Shown here: piece after piece, positions 35,370 to 44,342 of the stretch
How positions within the stretch are numbered: position 1 is the stretch's first letter
Layout: the number at the start of each line of letters is the position of its first letter
Assembly (NCBI RefSeq): GCF_026184235.1
Contig: NZ_CP110806.1
Location: 4,278,001-4,342,000 of the forward strand
Direction of reading: 5' to 3'
Length of the DNA: 64,000 nt
Origin: Cellulomonas sp. S1-8
Lineage (GTDB): Bacteria; Actinomycetota; Actinomycetes; Actinomycetales; Cellulomonadaceae
Made by a program: the position numbers and the translations under genes
The notes under the pieces: generated by a model
Database searches by the model: none
Told to the model about the DNA's origin: nothing
Seen by the model: the letters and a program-made list of their open reading frames with translations, nothing else

Positions 35370-37421
35370 TCAGCCGGCCAGCAGCGCGCGCATCAGCGGA
35401 CCGGCCGTCGTCGAACCGTAGTCCCCCTCGCCCACGAACACCGCGACCGCCAGGTCGCCCTGGACCGCGATCATCCAGGCGTGGTTCCGCAGGTCGGCGT
35501 CCTGCCCGAACTGCGCGGTGCCCGACTTGGCGAGCACGGGCTCGCCCGGCAGGTCGGCCAGCACGCTCGCGCCGCCCTCGGTGACGACCGCCCGCATCAT
35601 GGCCTGCAGCGCGGCGGCCTCCCCGGCGGTCAGGGGGGTCGCGGCCGGCAGGTCGGGCGTCTCGGGGTCGGCGGAACCGGCGTCCTCGCTCCCGGCGTCG
35701 TCGGTCTCGCCGTCGGACCCGGCACCGTCGGTCGCGTCGTCGGCCGTCTCGCCGTCGTCCGTCTGGCCGTCGACCGTCCCGCCACCGGCGGCGTCCGCCA
35801 CCAGGTACGGGACCACGGTGCGTCCTGCGCCGACCGACGCCGCGACCGTCGCCATGCCCAGCGGTGAGGCGAGCACCTGCCCCTGGCCGATCACCGACGC
35901 CGCGAGCGCCGTCGGCGACGCCTCGTCCGGGACGGTCCCGAGGAACGCCGGGAAGCCGAGGTCGGCCGCCGGCTCGAGACCCAGGGAGCGTGCCGCGGCG
36001 AGCAGCCCGCCCTCGTCGGCCATCTCGCGCGAGCCGATGAACGCCGTGTTGCAGGAGTGCGCGAACGCGGTGCGCAGCGGCACGTCGCCCAGCGCGGACG
36101 CCGGGTAGCCGGGGAAGTTCTGGAACGTGCGGCCGTCCACCGTGATGGTCGGCAGGCAGCTCACGGTCGACTCGGGGGTCAGGCCGCCCCGCAGGTACGC
36201 CAGCGCGCTGACCACCTTGAACGTGGAGCCGGGCGCGTACTGCCCGACGGTCGCCGTCGACAGGCCCTCGCTGCCGGGGCCGTTGGCGGCGGCCAGCACC
36301 TCGCCCGTCGACGGGCGCACCGCGACGATCGCGGAGGCCGGCAGCAGGGCGCCGATGACGTCCTCGGCGCGCTGCTGCAGCGCCGGGTCGAGCGTCGTGC
36401 GCAGGGCCTCGCCCGCGACGGGGTCGACGGCGAGCAGGACGCGCTGCGCCCCGGACCCGTCCGCGACGGCGTGCACGGTGACACCCGGCGTGCCGCGCAG
36501 GAGCGCGTCGTGCTGACGCTGCAGCCCGGACATCCCCGCCAGGTCCCCGGCGGCGACGGCACCCTGCGACGCCTCGATGATCTCGGCCGTCGCGTCGCCG
36601 ACCGTGCCGAGGATCGCGCGGGCGAACGTCCGGGTCGGCGCCAGCGGCAGGTCGTCCGGGACCACGCCGACACCCGGCAGGGCGCCCAGCGCGACCACGT
36701 CGTACGCGGGGTCGCCGGAGCGCACCGTGATCGCCTCGACGAAGGCCTTGGGCCCTGCCGCGGCGACCCGGGCCGCGTACGCGTCGCCGTCCATGGCGAG
36801 CGCCGCGGCCAGGCCCCGCGCGGCGCCGTCGAGCTCGGCCTCCGGCAGGCGCGTCTTGTCGACGCCGACGCGCGAGACCGGCCGGGCCTCGACGAGGACC
36901 GCGCCGCCCTGCCCGAGCACGTCGCCGCGCTCCGCCGCCTGCCGGCTCACCGTGAGCCGCTCCCCGGCGGTCAGGTCGGGGGCGAGCAGCGGCAGCGCCC
37001 AGCGCGCGCGCCACGGCTGCTCGTCGTCCTCGTCGTCGCGCACGAGCTGCGCGGTCGCCGGGTACGTCCAGTCCTCGTCGGTCCACGGGACGTCCCACGT
37101 GACCTCGAGGGCCGCGGTCGCGGTCGCCTCGTCGTCCGCGACCGTGACGTCGCCGACCTCGACGGTCGCCGTGGACTCGCCCAGGCCCTCGACGACGGCG
37201 GCGCGCGTCGCAGCGAGGTCGTCGGGCGTCGGGGCGTCGGGGGCGAGGGGCACGCCCGTGAAGTCACCGGACCCGAGGGCCGCCGCGAGGGCCTCGGCGG
37301 CGGGGCGCGGGTCCGGGGTGCCCGGTGCGCACGCCGTCGCCGTCGTCGTCAGGGCGACGAGCAGGGCTGCGCCCACCCACCGCCGGGCGTGCCCGTGTCC
37401 TGTGGTCCGTACCGCTCGCAA
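35370..37421 (-). CDS. Penicillin-binding lipoprotein with NTF2-like domain
   Basis: A 683-residue cell-wall transpeptidase-type protein. Signal and lipobox: RRWVGAALLVALTTTATACAPG near residues 12-33 (Cys lipid anchor). Then an MecA-N/NTF2-like domain (about 35-150), a dimerisation domain, and the penicillin-binding domain: STFK at 399-402, SCN (AFAHSCNTAFIG) and KSGT at 632-635. Between SCN and KSGT an acidic Asp/Glu/Thr/Gly-rich insertion of about 55 residues breaks the domain at a loop. Similar to class B PBPs and D,D-transpeptidases; could contribute to beta-lactam tolerance. A TTG start is chosen because GAGGAGG lies 9 bases before it and it gives a normal signal length. Confidence 0.9.
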   Translation of the reverse strand: MRAVRTTGHGHARRWVGAALLVALTTTATACAPGTPDPRPAAEALAAALGSGDFTGVPLAPDAPTPDDLAATRAAVVEGLGESTATVEVGDVTVADDEATATAALEVTWDVPWTDEDWTYPATAQLVRDDEDDEQPWRARWALPLLAPDLTAGERLTVSRQAAERGDVLGQGGAVLVEARPVSRVGVDKTRLPEAELDGAARGLAAALAMDGDAYAARVAAAGPKAFVEAITVRSGDPAYDVVALGALPGVGVVPDDLPLAPTRTFARAILGTVGDATAEIIEASQGAVAAGDLAGMSGLQRQHDALLRGTPGVTVHAVADGSGAQRVLLAVDPVAGEALRTTLDPALQQRAEDVIGALLPASAIVAVRPSTGEVLAAANGPGSEGLSTATVGQYAPGSTFKVVSALAYLRGGLTPESTVSCLPTITVDGRTFQNFPGYPASALGDVPLRTAFAHSCNTAFIGSREMADEGGLLAAARSLGLEPAADLGFPAFLGTVPDEASPTALAASVIGQGQVLASPLGMATVAASVGAGRTVVPYLVADAAGGGTVDGQTDDGETADDATDGAGSDGETDDAGSEDAGSADPETPDLPAATPLTAGEAAALQAMMRAVVTEGGASVLADLPGEPVLAKSGTAQFGQDADLRNHAWMIAVQGDLAVAVFVGEGDYGSTTAGPLMRALLAG

Positions 37422-37654
37422 CGTCGCCGTCCTCCTCGTCGGGTCCTGCGTGGCGACCGCCGGGGGCGGTGCGGCGCGCACGACGTCGTGGCGCGGACGC
37501 AGGAGACGCCCCGAGCCTGGCACCTCGGAGCGGACCCGCGTGCGGGTTCCGGTGCGATCTTCACCCGTCCTCCCCAACGGGGGATCGGGTGGAACCTGCG
37601 CGATCCCGTATGTCACGGTTGCACCTGGACGCACGTCCGGGTGACGATGCCCTC

Positions 37655-38320
37655 ATGGACGCAGGGGGACGCCCGACCGGGAAGCAGCGCGCTGACCCGC
37701 CCGACACGGTGGGACCGCTCGATCCACGCGACCGGACGCAGGCCGCGGCCGTCCTCGCGGCCGCCCTCGCCGACGACCCGGGGTACCGCCACCTGTTCCC
37801 CGTGCGCGCGCGCCGGGAGCTCGAGCTGCGCGCCGTCTACCGCCTCACGCTCGCCGACGGCCTGCGGTACGGGCGCGTCATGGCCACCAAGCTCGGCGAC
37901 GAGGTCACCGGCGTCCTCGCGCTCTACGGGCCCGGCGCCTACCCGATGCCGCTCGCGCGCTGGCTGCGGCAGACCGGGCGGATCGCCCGCATCGCCGTCC
38001 GCACCCGCGAGCACAGCCTCGGGATCATCCGGTTCGGTGAGCTCACGGCGCGCGGCGTGCCGGCCGACTGCTGGTACGTCGAGGCCTTCGGCGTGCGCCC
38101 GGACCTGCAGCGCGCCGGGCGTGGCAGCGTTCTCATGCGCACGCTCCTCGCCGACCTCGACACCGCGGGGGTGCCGTCGTACCTCGAGACGACCAACGAG
38201 GCCAACGTCGGCTACTACACGGCCCGCGGGTACACCGACGCGCACCCACCCGTCCCGCTGGCGCCCAGCGGGCCGCTCATCTTCCCGATGACGCGCCCGG
38301 CGACCCGCCCGGCCCCCTGA
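37655..38320 (+). CDS. GNAT-family N-acetyltransferase
   Basis: A 221-residue acetyl-CoA-dependent transferase. The CoA-pyrophosphate loop is recognisable as VEAFGVRPDLQRAGRGSVLM (Q/R-x-x-G-x-G/A form), followed by LETTNEANVGYYTARGY, the usual C-terminal beta-alpha part. This branch includes the predicted RimI/Eis-like acetyltransferases whose substrates are mostly unknown. Starts at ATG 37655; the region between it and the divergent PBP gene, 233 bp, shows no clear operator. Confidence 0.87.
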   Translation: MDAGGRPTGKQRADPPDTVGPLDPRDRTQAAAVLAAALADDPGYRHLFPVRARRELELRAVYRLTLADGLRYGRVMATKLGDEVTGVLALYGPGAYPMPLARWLRQTGRIARIAVRTREHSLGIIRFGELTARGVPADCWYVEAFGVRPDLQRAGRGSVLMRTLLADLDTAGVPSYLETTNEANVGYYTARGYTDAHPPVPLAPSGPLIFPMTRPATRPAP

Positions 38321-38385
38321 CCTCGGCGGACACCCGAGCGCCCGGGGGGGTGGGACGCGGGGCGGCGGACCGCTAGCGTGCTCGT

Positions 38386-39537
38386 GTGACGTCACCCCGC
38401 GGTGCGGACGACGGCGGGTCCGCGGGCCACGGTCCGCGCACCGCCGAGCCTGACCCCTCGCCGCTCGTGCCCCGCTGGTTGGCGGTCACGGGCGCCTGGT
38501 CGTGGCGGGTCGTGGCGGCGTGCGCGGTGATCGCGATCGTCGTGTGGGCCGGCGTGCAGATCCAGCTCGTGCTCATCGCCCTGTTCCTCGGGCTCGTCGT
38601 CACCGCCGTGCTCGGGCCCGTCGCGGCCTACCTGCGCCGCTGGCTGCCCGCCGGCCCGGCGACAGCGCTCGCGCTGCTCGTCGGCGCGCTGGGCGTCGCG
38701 GGGCTGCTGACGTTCGTCGTCGTGGCCGTCGCCGGGCAGTGGCAGCACATGGGCACGGCCATCGAGGCCGGCGTCGAGGATCTGCTGGACCTGCTGCGCA
38801 GCGGGCGGCTGCCCGTGACGGTCAGCGACGAGGAGATCGACCACTGGTTCGCCGTGCTCGCCGACTGGTGGGCCGCGCACCGGTGGTCGCTCGCGGGCAG
38901 CGCCGCCGCGCAGGTCGGGTCGGTGCTGGTGTGGTTCATGGTGATCGCGCTCGGCGTGTTCTGCGCCGCGTGCTTCCTTGCCGGCGGGCCGAAGATGTGG
39001 ACGTGGACCGTGCGGCAGCTGCCCGCGGCGGCCCGGCCGCGGCTGCGGACCGCGGGGACCGCCGCGTGGCGGGCGTTCGGCGGGTACACGCGGGGCGCGT
39101 TCTACACCGCCCTGTGCATCGGGGCGCTCGCGTTCGCGCTGCTGCTCGTCCTGCGCGTGCCGCTCGCGGGGCCGCTCGCCGTGCTCGTGTTCATCGGCGG
39201 GTTCATCCCGCTGATCGGGGCGCCGGCCGCGATGGTCGTCGCGATGCTCGTGGCACTGGCGGCGAACGGGCTGTGGTCGATGGTCGCGGTCGGGATCGGG
39301 ATCGCGCTCATCGGCCAGCTCGAGGGGCACGTGCTGCAGCCGCTGATCATGGGGCGGCACATCCGGCTGCACGGGATGGTCGTGGGCGTCGTCGTGTCGG
39401 CGGGGACGCTCGTCGGCGGCCTGGTCGGGGCGGTCGTCGCCGTGCCCGTCGTCGGGGTCGCGTGGGCCGTGTTCCGCGCCCTGCGCCCGGAGCCCGAGGA
39501 CGACCCCGACGAACCCCTGCCCCTGCTCACCGCCTGA
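38386..39537 (+). CDS. AI-2E family transporter (first of two)
   Basis: A 383-residue membrane protein with eight hydrophobic segments in the AI-2E/PerM/YdiK layout; the family marks are the central amphipathic region, then RGAFYTALCIGALAFALLLVLRVPLAGPLAVLVFIGGFIPLIGA and GQLEGHVLQPLIMGRHIRLHGM. Family members include TqsA, reported to export autoinducer-2, and Na+/H+ antiporters, so the function should not be taken from the name. The GTG start follows a TAGCGT hexamer by seven bases, suggesting a leaderless transcript. A second member is encoded at 42176-43570. Confidence 0.9.
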   Translation: MTSPRGADDGGSAGHGPRTAEPDPSPLVPRWLAVTGAWSWRVVAACAVIAIVVWAGVQIQLVLIALFLGLVVTAVLGPVAAYLRRWLPAGPATALALLVGALGVAGLLTFVVVAVAGQWQHMGTAIEAGVEDLLDLLRSGRLPVTVSDEEIDHWFAVLADWWAAHRWSLAGSAAAQVGSVLVWFMVIALGVFCAACFLAGGPKMWTWTVRQLPAAARPRLRTAGTAAWRAFGGYTRGAFYTALCIGALAFALLLVLRVPLAGPLAVLVFIGGFIPLIGAPAAMVVAMLVALAANGLWSMVAVGIGIALIGQLEGHVLQPLIMGRHIRLHGMVVGVVVSAGTLVGGLVGAVVAVPVVGVAWAVFRALRPEPEDDPDEPLPLLTA

Positions 39538-39554
39538 CGGGCTCGCGGGGAGCC

Positions 39555-40403
39555 TCACAGCACCGGCGGCCCCTGACGGACCCGCGCGAGCAGCGCCTCG
39601 GGCGTCGCCGTGGCCGGGTCCCACAGCGCGTCGACGAACCAGGTCGCCCCCGCCTCCGCGAGCGCGGCGACGTGCTCCCGCGCCGCGCCGCGATCGGCCG
39701 GCAGCGCCCCGTGCAGCACGACGTCGGCCGGTCCGGCGTCGGCCGGGCGGTGCTCCCGCACCCACGCGACGACCTCCGCGACGTCCTGCGGCGTGAGCGG
39801 GTCCATCGCGCGCGCACCGCGGTGCTGCGGCACGACGCCGTCGAACCGCGCCGCGCGCCCCATCGACCGCTCGGAGGGGAACGAGCCGACGACCCACAGC
39901 GGGATGCGCGCGGACCCGTCGGGGCGCGGCACGGGTGTCGGTCGCAGCTGCAGGCCCTCGACCGTGAGGTGGTGGCCCTGGACGTCGAAGCGCTCACCCG
40001 AGAAGGACCGGTCGAGGACCGTCAGGGCGTCGTCGAACCGCTCCGCGCGCTCGCGCAGCGTCGCCGCCTCGCCGCTGACGCTCGCGACGGCCCGGTCCGT
40101 CGGCACGCCGAGCCCGACCGGCAGCACCAGCCGACCGCCCGACAGGTGGTCGACCGTCACGGCCTGCTTGGCGAACACCCAGGGCCGGCGCCTCGGCAGC
40201 GCGAACACCAACGCCCCCAGCGTGACGCGCTCGGTGCGGACCGCGGCAGCCGCGAGCACCGCCCACGGGTCCCACGCGTCCATCCCCCCGAGGTCCACGC
40301 CGTCCCACGTGAAGAACCCGTCCCAGCCGTGCTCCTCGGTCGCGACGGCCATCTCGACGACCTCGTGCACCGACCCGAAGCTGCCCACGAACCCGAACCG
40401 CAT
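39555..40403 (-). CDS. LLM-class flavin-dependent oxidoreductase
   Basis: A 282-residue luciferase-like monooxygenase family TIM barrel. MRFGFVGSFGSVHEVVEMAVATEEHGWDGFFTWD is the family opening, VTLGALVFALPRRRPWVFAKQAVTVDHLSGGRLVLPVGLG the core with the flavin/F420-binding region. Members use FMN or F420; many actinobacterial ones are F420-dependent. The conserved GxG near 100-105 is intact. Substrate unknown. Convergent with the AI-2E gene with 17 bp between. Confidence 0.88.
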   Translation of the reverse strand: MRFGFVGSFGSVHEVVEMAVATEEHGWDGFFTWDGVDLGGMDAWDPWAVLAAAAVRTERVTLGALVFALPRRRPWVFAKQAVTVDHLSGGRLVLPVGLGVPTDRAVASVSGEAATLRERAERFDDALTVLDRSFSGERFDVQGHHLTVEGLQLRPTPVPRPDGSARIPLWVVGSFPSERSMGRAARFDGVVPQHRGARAMDPLTPQDVAEVVAWVREHRPADAGPADVVLHGALPADRGAAREHVAALAEAGATWFVDALWDPATATPEALLARVRQGPPVL

Positions 40404-40702
40404 CGTCCACCCCTGCCACCGTCACGGGCCCGGTCGAGGCCCTGCCGCACCGGCGCATCGAGCCGCCGGAGCCCGTCGGCCGCACCGCCGCCGGACCCTC
40501 CCGACGCTACCCACGACCACCGACACCCGGGCGTCGCGCCGGTACGCTCGCGCGTGCCCCCCTACCGCGCGGCGGGCACCCGCAGGCTGGACGGCGGTCC
40601 ATCTTCCCTCGGGGCCCGGCGCGCCCACGGTGGTGGGATCGGTCCAGGACGCCTACCGTGGCCGGGACGCCGGGCCACGAAGCACGGGAGAAGGGGTGGG
40701 AC
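40404..40702. other. 299-bp divergent intergenic region
   Basis: Lies between the LLM gene and the RsbW-like gene. It is uniformly GC-rich; I see no open frame with coding character, no repeat-family copy and no clear operator. AAGGGGTGGG just before ATG 40703 is the ribosome binding site of the latter. Confidence 0.4.
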
Positions 40703-41266
40703 ATGAGCGACGAGGAGCAGCTCACCGCCCCCTGCGCCGCGCCCTCCGACGCCCCCGCCGGCACCGGCCACGCGCCCACCCCACCGCCCACGCTGCCGCC
40801 CGACGACGCGCTGTCGCCGCACCGCGGCGGTCACCCGCTGCCGTCGTCCCACCCGCCGGAGGTCTTCGTCCCGCTGCGGCGCTGGGTGCTCGACAGCGCG
40901 ACGGAGCTGCACGCCATGCGCTCCGACCTGCGCGAGCAGCTCGCCGCGTCCGCGCCGGCACCCGGCAGCGGCGGGGGCGGCCTGCCCGACAGCGTCGTGC
41001 TCGTCACCTCCGAGCTCGCGACCAACGCCCTCGCGCACGGCAACCCCCCGGCGCAGGTCCACCTGCTGGTCGACGGGCACGCCGTGCTCGTCGTGGTGTC
41101 CGACAACGACACGACGCACGCCCCGTTCCTCGCGCAGGACCGGGAGCCCGGCGCGGGTGGGTTCGGGCTGAAGATCGCGCGGCAGCTCTCGGCCGACGTG
41201 GGCTGGTGGACGGACGCGTCGGGCAAGCACGTGTGGGCGACGTTCGAGGACGAGTCCTACGCCTGA
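40703..41266 (+). CDS. RsbW-like ATP-binding protein (GHKL kinase fold)
   Basis: A 187-residue protein with a Pro-rich N-terminal 60 residues and a HATPase_c_2 domain: N-box LVTSELATNALAHGNPP, a D-N-D motif in VVVSDNDTTH and the glycine box GAGGFGLKIARQL. These single-domain ATPases are often anti-sigma-factor kinases, partners of the SpoIIE-type phosphatases. A SpoIIE phosphatase lies at 31.9-34.3 kb in this window, but no sigma factor or STAS antagonist gene is adjacent, so the pairing is only a possibility. The ATG has AAGGGGTGGG before it. Confidence 0.85.
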   Translation: MSDEEQLTAPCAAPSDAPAGTGHAPTPPPTLPPDDALSPHRGGHPLPSSHPPEVFVPLRRWVLDSATELHAMRSDLREQLAASAPAPGSGGGGLPDSVVLVTSELATNALAHGNPPAQVHLLVDGHAVLVVVSDNDTTHAPFLAQDREPGAGGFGLKIARQLSADVGWWTDASGKHVWATFEDESYA

Positions 41267-41356
41267 GCCCTCCCGCGAGGTCGCGGACGCCCCGCGCGCA
41301 CGCGGCACCGTGCGGCGTGTGCGGCGAGGAGCCGGTGTGCGGCGAGAATCAGGGTC

Positions 41357-42142
41357 ATGACGACGAGCGACGGTGTCCTGCGCCTGCGCGGTGCGACCCT
41401 GGGCGGCGGCTCCCCGCAGGTGTGCGTCCCGCTGGTGGCGGACTCCCCCGACGCCGCAGCGGCGGCCGCCGCGGCGCTGCCGGCCGGGGTCGCGGACGTC
41501 GTGGAGCTGCGCCTCGACCACCTGACGGGCTCGGCGGACGACACAGGACTCGTTCGGGCGGCGGTAGTGGCCGTCCGGGACGCGCTCCCGGCGGACGTGC
41601 CCCTGCTCGCGACGTTCCGCTCGGCGCGCGAGGGCGGTGCGCAACCGGCCGGCGACGAGGCGTACGTGCGCACCGTGCGCGCGGTGATCGACGGGGCCGC
41701 CGGGTCGGCTGGGGTGGGTGCCGACGCCGTCGACGTCGAGCTCGCCACGCCGGGCGTCGAGCGGCTCGTCGCCGACGCGCAGGCGGCGGGGCTCGTCGTC
41801 GTCGTGTCGCACCACGACTTCGCCGCGACGCCGCCCGCCGACGACCTCGTCGCGGTGCTGCGTCGCCAGCGGGCCGTCGGCGCCGACGTGTGCAAGGTCG
41901 CGGTCATGCCGCACGACGTGGACGACGTCCTCGCGCTGCTCACCGCGACCCGCACGTTCGCGCGCGACGCCGACCGGCCCGTCGTCACCGTCGCCATGGG
42001 GCGCCTCGGGCTGGTCACGCGGCTCGCGGGCGGGGTGTTCGGGTCGGCGCTGACGTTCGGCAGCGTCGGTGCCGCGAGCGCCCCCGGTCAGGTGGACGCC
42101 GCGCGGCTGCGCGACGTGCTGGGGCTGCTGCACGCACCCTGA
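41357..42142 (+). CDS. aroD: Type I 3-dehydroquinate dehydratase
   Basis: Third step of the shikimate pathway, dehydrating 3-dehydroquinate. 261 residues, a (beta/alpha)8 enzyme. The Schiff-base Lys180 is in VCKVAVMPHDVDDV and the general base His152 or His153 in VVSHHDF; ELRLDHL carries the substrate-binding Arg. This is the type I enzyme; many actinobacteria have type II (aroQ), so the type I gene is notable. A GTGTGCGGCGAG motif repeats twice just before the ATG, with GAGAAT near -10 distance. Confidence 0.93.
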   Translation: MTTSDGVLRLRGATLGGGSPQVCVPLVADSPDAAAAAAAALPAGVADVVELRLDHLTGSADDTGLVRAAVVAVRDALPADVPLLATFRSAREGGAQPAGDEAYVRTVRAVIDGAAGSAGVGADAVDVELATPGVERLVADAQAAGLVVVVSHHDFAATPPADDLVAVLRRQRAVGADVCKVAVMPHDVDDVLALLTATRTFARDADRPVVTVAMGRLGLVTRLAGGVFGSALTFGSVGAASAPGQVDAARLRDVLGLLHAP

Positions 42143-42175
42143 CGCGCACCCTGACGCGCGCAGCAGCCCGCGGCG

Positions 42176-43570
42176 TCAGGACTCGTCGGCCCGACCTTCG
42201 TCGGCCTGACCCTCGTCGGCCTGACCCTTGTCGACGCGACCCTCGTCGCCGCGACGCCTGTCGGCCGTCCGCGCGGCCGCCCGGGTCTTCTCCAGGTCCC
42301 CGCGTCCCGCAGGGTCCCCGCCCGACTCGTCCTCCCCGGGGTCGTGCAGCATGTGCGACTGCACCAGCTCGTGGCGCTGCACGTACGTGTTCGCGACCGC
42401 CTGGATCGTCGCCGCGATCGGCAGGGCGAGGAACGCGCCCAGCGCGCCGAACACCGCACCGAACCCCAGCACGACGACGAACGACACCGCCGCGTTCATC
42501 TCCAGCGCCCGCGCCGAGACCTTCGGGGCCAGCCACAGGTTCTCGACCTGCTGGTAGCCGAGGATGAACGCCAGCACCCCCAGGCCCTGGGGGACGCCCT
42601 GGGACGTCAGCGCCACCGCGATGGGCAGCGCCCCGCCGAGGTAGGTGCCGATCGTCGGGACGAACTGCGAGACGACGCCCGTGAACAGCGCGAGCGGCAG
42701 CGAGTACGGGGTCCCGAGGATCGCGAGGAACGCGAACGTCGTCGCCGTCGCGATCGCCGCCAGGACGATGCGCGTGTTGATGAAGTCCGACACCTTGACC
42801 TGCGTGACCTCCCACAGCCGCAGCACCTCCTGCTGGCGGTTCGGGGTCAGCCAGCGGCAGAGCGACGCACGGAACCGGGGCCCGGCGGCGAGCAGGTAGT
42901 ACGCCACCAGCAGGATGGTCAGGGACGCGAAGATGCCGCCCAGGATCGTCGTGCCGACGAGCAGCGCACCGGACGCGACCTCCGACCCCCACTGCTCGGC
43001 CGCCTGCTGCAGCAGGTCCTCGACGTCCGGGATCTCGGCGTTGAACCGGTCCTGGATCATCGTCTGCGCGGAGGCGTACAGGTCCGGCAGGCTGCTGACG
43101 AGCTGCACGAGCTGCTGCACGAACAGGTTGCCGAACAGCGCGAACACCACGAGCGTCACGACCAGGCCGCCCAGCAGCGCGAACGCGGCCGCACCACCGC
43201 GCTTCCACCCGTGCCGCACCAGCCACACGACGATCGGCTCGAGGGCGAGCGCGATGAAGAACGCGATCAGCAGGTTCACCAGCAGGCTCTGCAGGGCGCC
43301 GAGGGCCCCCCACAGGAAGATCCCGACGAACACGGCGAGCACCGCCATCGCCAGGGCCTTGCCCCACCAGCGCGGGGGGCGGCGGGCGTCGTGCTGCAGC
43401 GGCTGGGTGCCCTCGTCGCCGGGCGCCGCAGGGGCCCCGAACACCGGTGCGGCCCCGTACGGCGAGGGGGCCGACACCGACGCGTCGGGGCGTGAGGCGG
43501 GAGTGCTGTCGGTCGTCACGGGCGTGTCCTTCACGGGTCTGGCGTGCGTGGCGCGGGCGTGCGCGGTCAC
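42176..43570 (-). CDS. AI-2E family transporter (second)
   Basis: A 464-residue relative of the protein at 38386, with a 70-residue cytosolic N-terminus, the membrane core (ALEPIVVWLVRHGWKRGGAAAFALL, LFTGVVSQFVPTIGTYLGGALPIAVALTSQG) and a charged C-terminus rich in Asp/Glu/Arg that ends with the near-repeats VDKGQADEGQADEGRADES. The DNA there carries a short tandem CTCGTCGGCCTGAC-like unit. Role in the cell is not clear, as for the other copy. Convergent with aroD across 33 bp. Confidence 0.9.
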   Translation of the reverse strand: MTAHARATHARPVKDTPVTTDSTPASRPDASVSAPSPYGAAPVFGAPAAPGDEGTQPLQHDARRPPRWWGKALAMAVLAVFVGIFLWGALGALQSLLVNLLIAFFIALALEPIVVWLVRHGWKRGGAAAFALLGGLVVTLVVFALFGNLFVQQLVQLVSSLPDLYASAQTMIQDRFNAEIPDVEDLLQQAAEQWGSEVASGALLVGTTILGGIFASLTILLVAYYLLAAGPRFRASLCRWLTPNRQQEVLRLWEVTQVKVSDFINTRIVLAAIATATTFAFLAILGTPYSLPLALFTGVVSQFVPTIGTYLGGALPIAVALTSQGVPQGLGVLAFILGYQQVENLWLAPKVSARALEMNAAVSFVVVLGFGAVFGALGAFLALPIAATIQAVANTYVQRHELVQSHMLHDPGEDESGGDPAGRGDLEKTRAAARTADRRRGDEGRVDKGQADEGQADEGRADES

Positions 43571-43583
43571 ACACTAGGGCCCG

Positions 43584-44342
43584 TCAGCGGCGCGACGACT
43601 CCTTGCGCTGGACGCGGTCCCACCCCGGGCGCGTCTGCCGTGCCCCGAGGCGATCGGTACGCGAGCGGTAGACGACGTACGGCCGCCACAGGTAGCCGAT
43701 CGGCGCGCTGAACACGTGCACCAGGCGGGTGAACGGCCACAGCGCGAACAGCAGCATCGCGGCCATGCCGTGCAGCTGGAACCCGAGCGGTGCGTCGGCC
43801 ATGAGCTCGGGGTGCAGGTCGAACCGGAAGATGCCGCGGAACCACACCGAGACGCCGTCGCGGTAGTCGTAGTGGCCCCCGAGGTTGAGCACCGACCCGG
43901 CCACCGTGTTCCACATGCCGAGGAAGATCACGACCGCGAGCATGAGGTACATGACCTTGTCCATGCGCGTCGTGGCCCGGAACACGGGCCCGACCGTGCG
44001 GCGGCGGTAGATCAGCAGCACGAGCCCGACGACGGTGCTGAACCCCGCGACGGCACCGATGCTCACGGCGAGGAAGTGGTAGATCTCCTCGCTCATGCCG
44101 ACCGCCTCGGTCCACGCCTTCGGGATCCCCAGGCCCATGACGTGGCCCAGGAACACCGCGAGGATCCCGAAGTGGAACAGCGGGCTCGCCCAGCGCAGCA
44201 GCCGGCGCTCGTAGAGCTGGGACGAGCGGGTCGTCCACCCGAACTGGTCGTACCGGTAGCGCCAGATGTGTCCCAGCACGAAGAAAGCGAGGCACACGTA
44301 CGGGACGACGACCCACAGCAGGGTGTCGAAGGTCGTGGTCAT
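43584..44342 (-). CDS. narI: Respiratory nitrate reductase gamma subunit
   Basis: Membrane cytochrome b subunit that takes electrons from menaquinol. 252 residues, five transmembrane helices; heme-ligand His residues are visible in FHFGILAVFLGHVMGL, IYHFLAVSIG and LQLHGMAAML-type positions (GFQLHGM). RYRYDQFGW and RSSQLYERRLLRWASPLFH form the usual N-terminal half. Last gene of the nar operon; its ATG overlaps narJ by 4 bp. Needs heme b made by the hem genes of this window. Confidence 0.95.
   Translation of the reverse strand: MTTTFDTLLWVVVPYVCLAFFVLGHIWRYRYDQFGWTTRSSQLYERRLLRWASPLFHFGILAVFLGHVMGLGIPKAWTEAVGMSEEIYHFLAVSIGAVAGFSTVVGLVLLIYRRRTVGPVFRATTRMDKVMYLMLAVVIFLGMWNTVAGSVLNLGGHYDYRDGVSVWFRGIFRFDLHPELMADAPLGFQLHGMAAMLLFALWPFTRLVHVFSAPIGYLWRPYVVYRSRTDRLGARQTRPGWDRVQRKESSRR

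Noticed and set aside
42176..42260. Short tandem repeat as a mobile element
   Set aside because: It only encodes the charged C-terminal tail of the AI-2E protein; no terminal repeats or target duplication.
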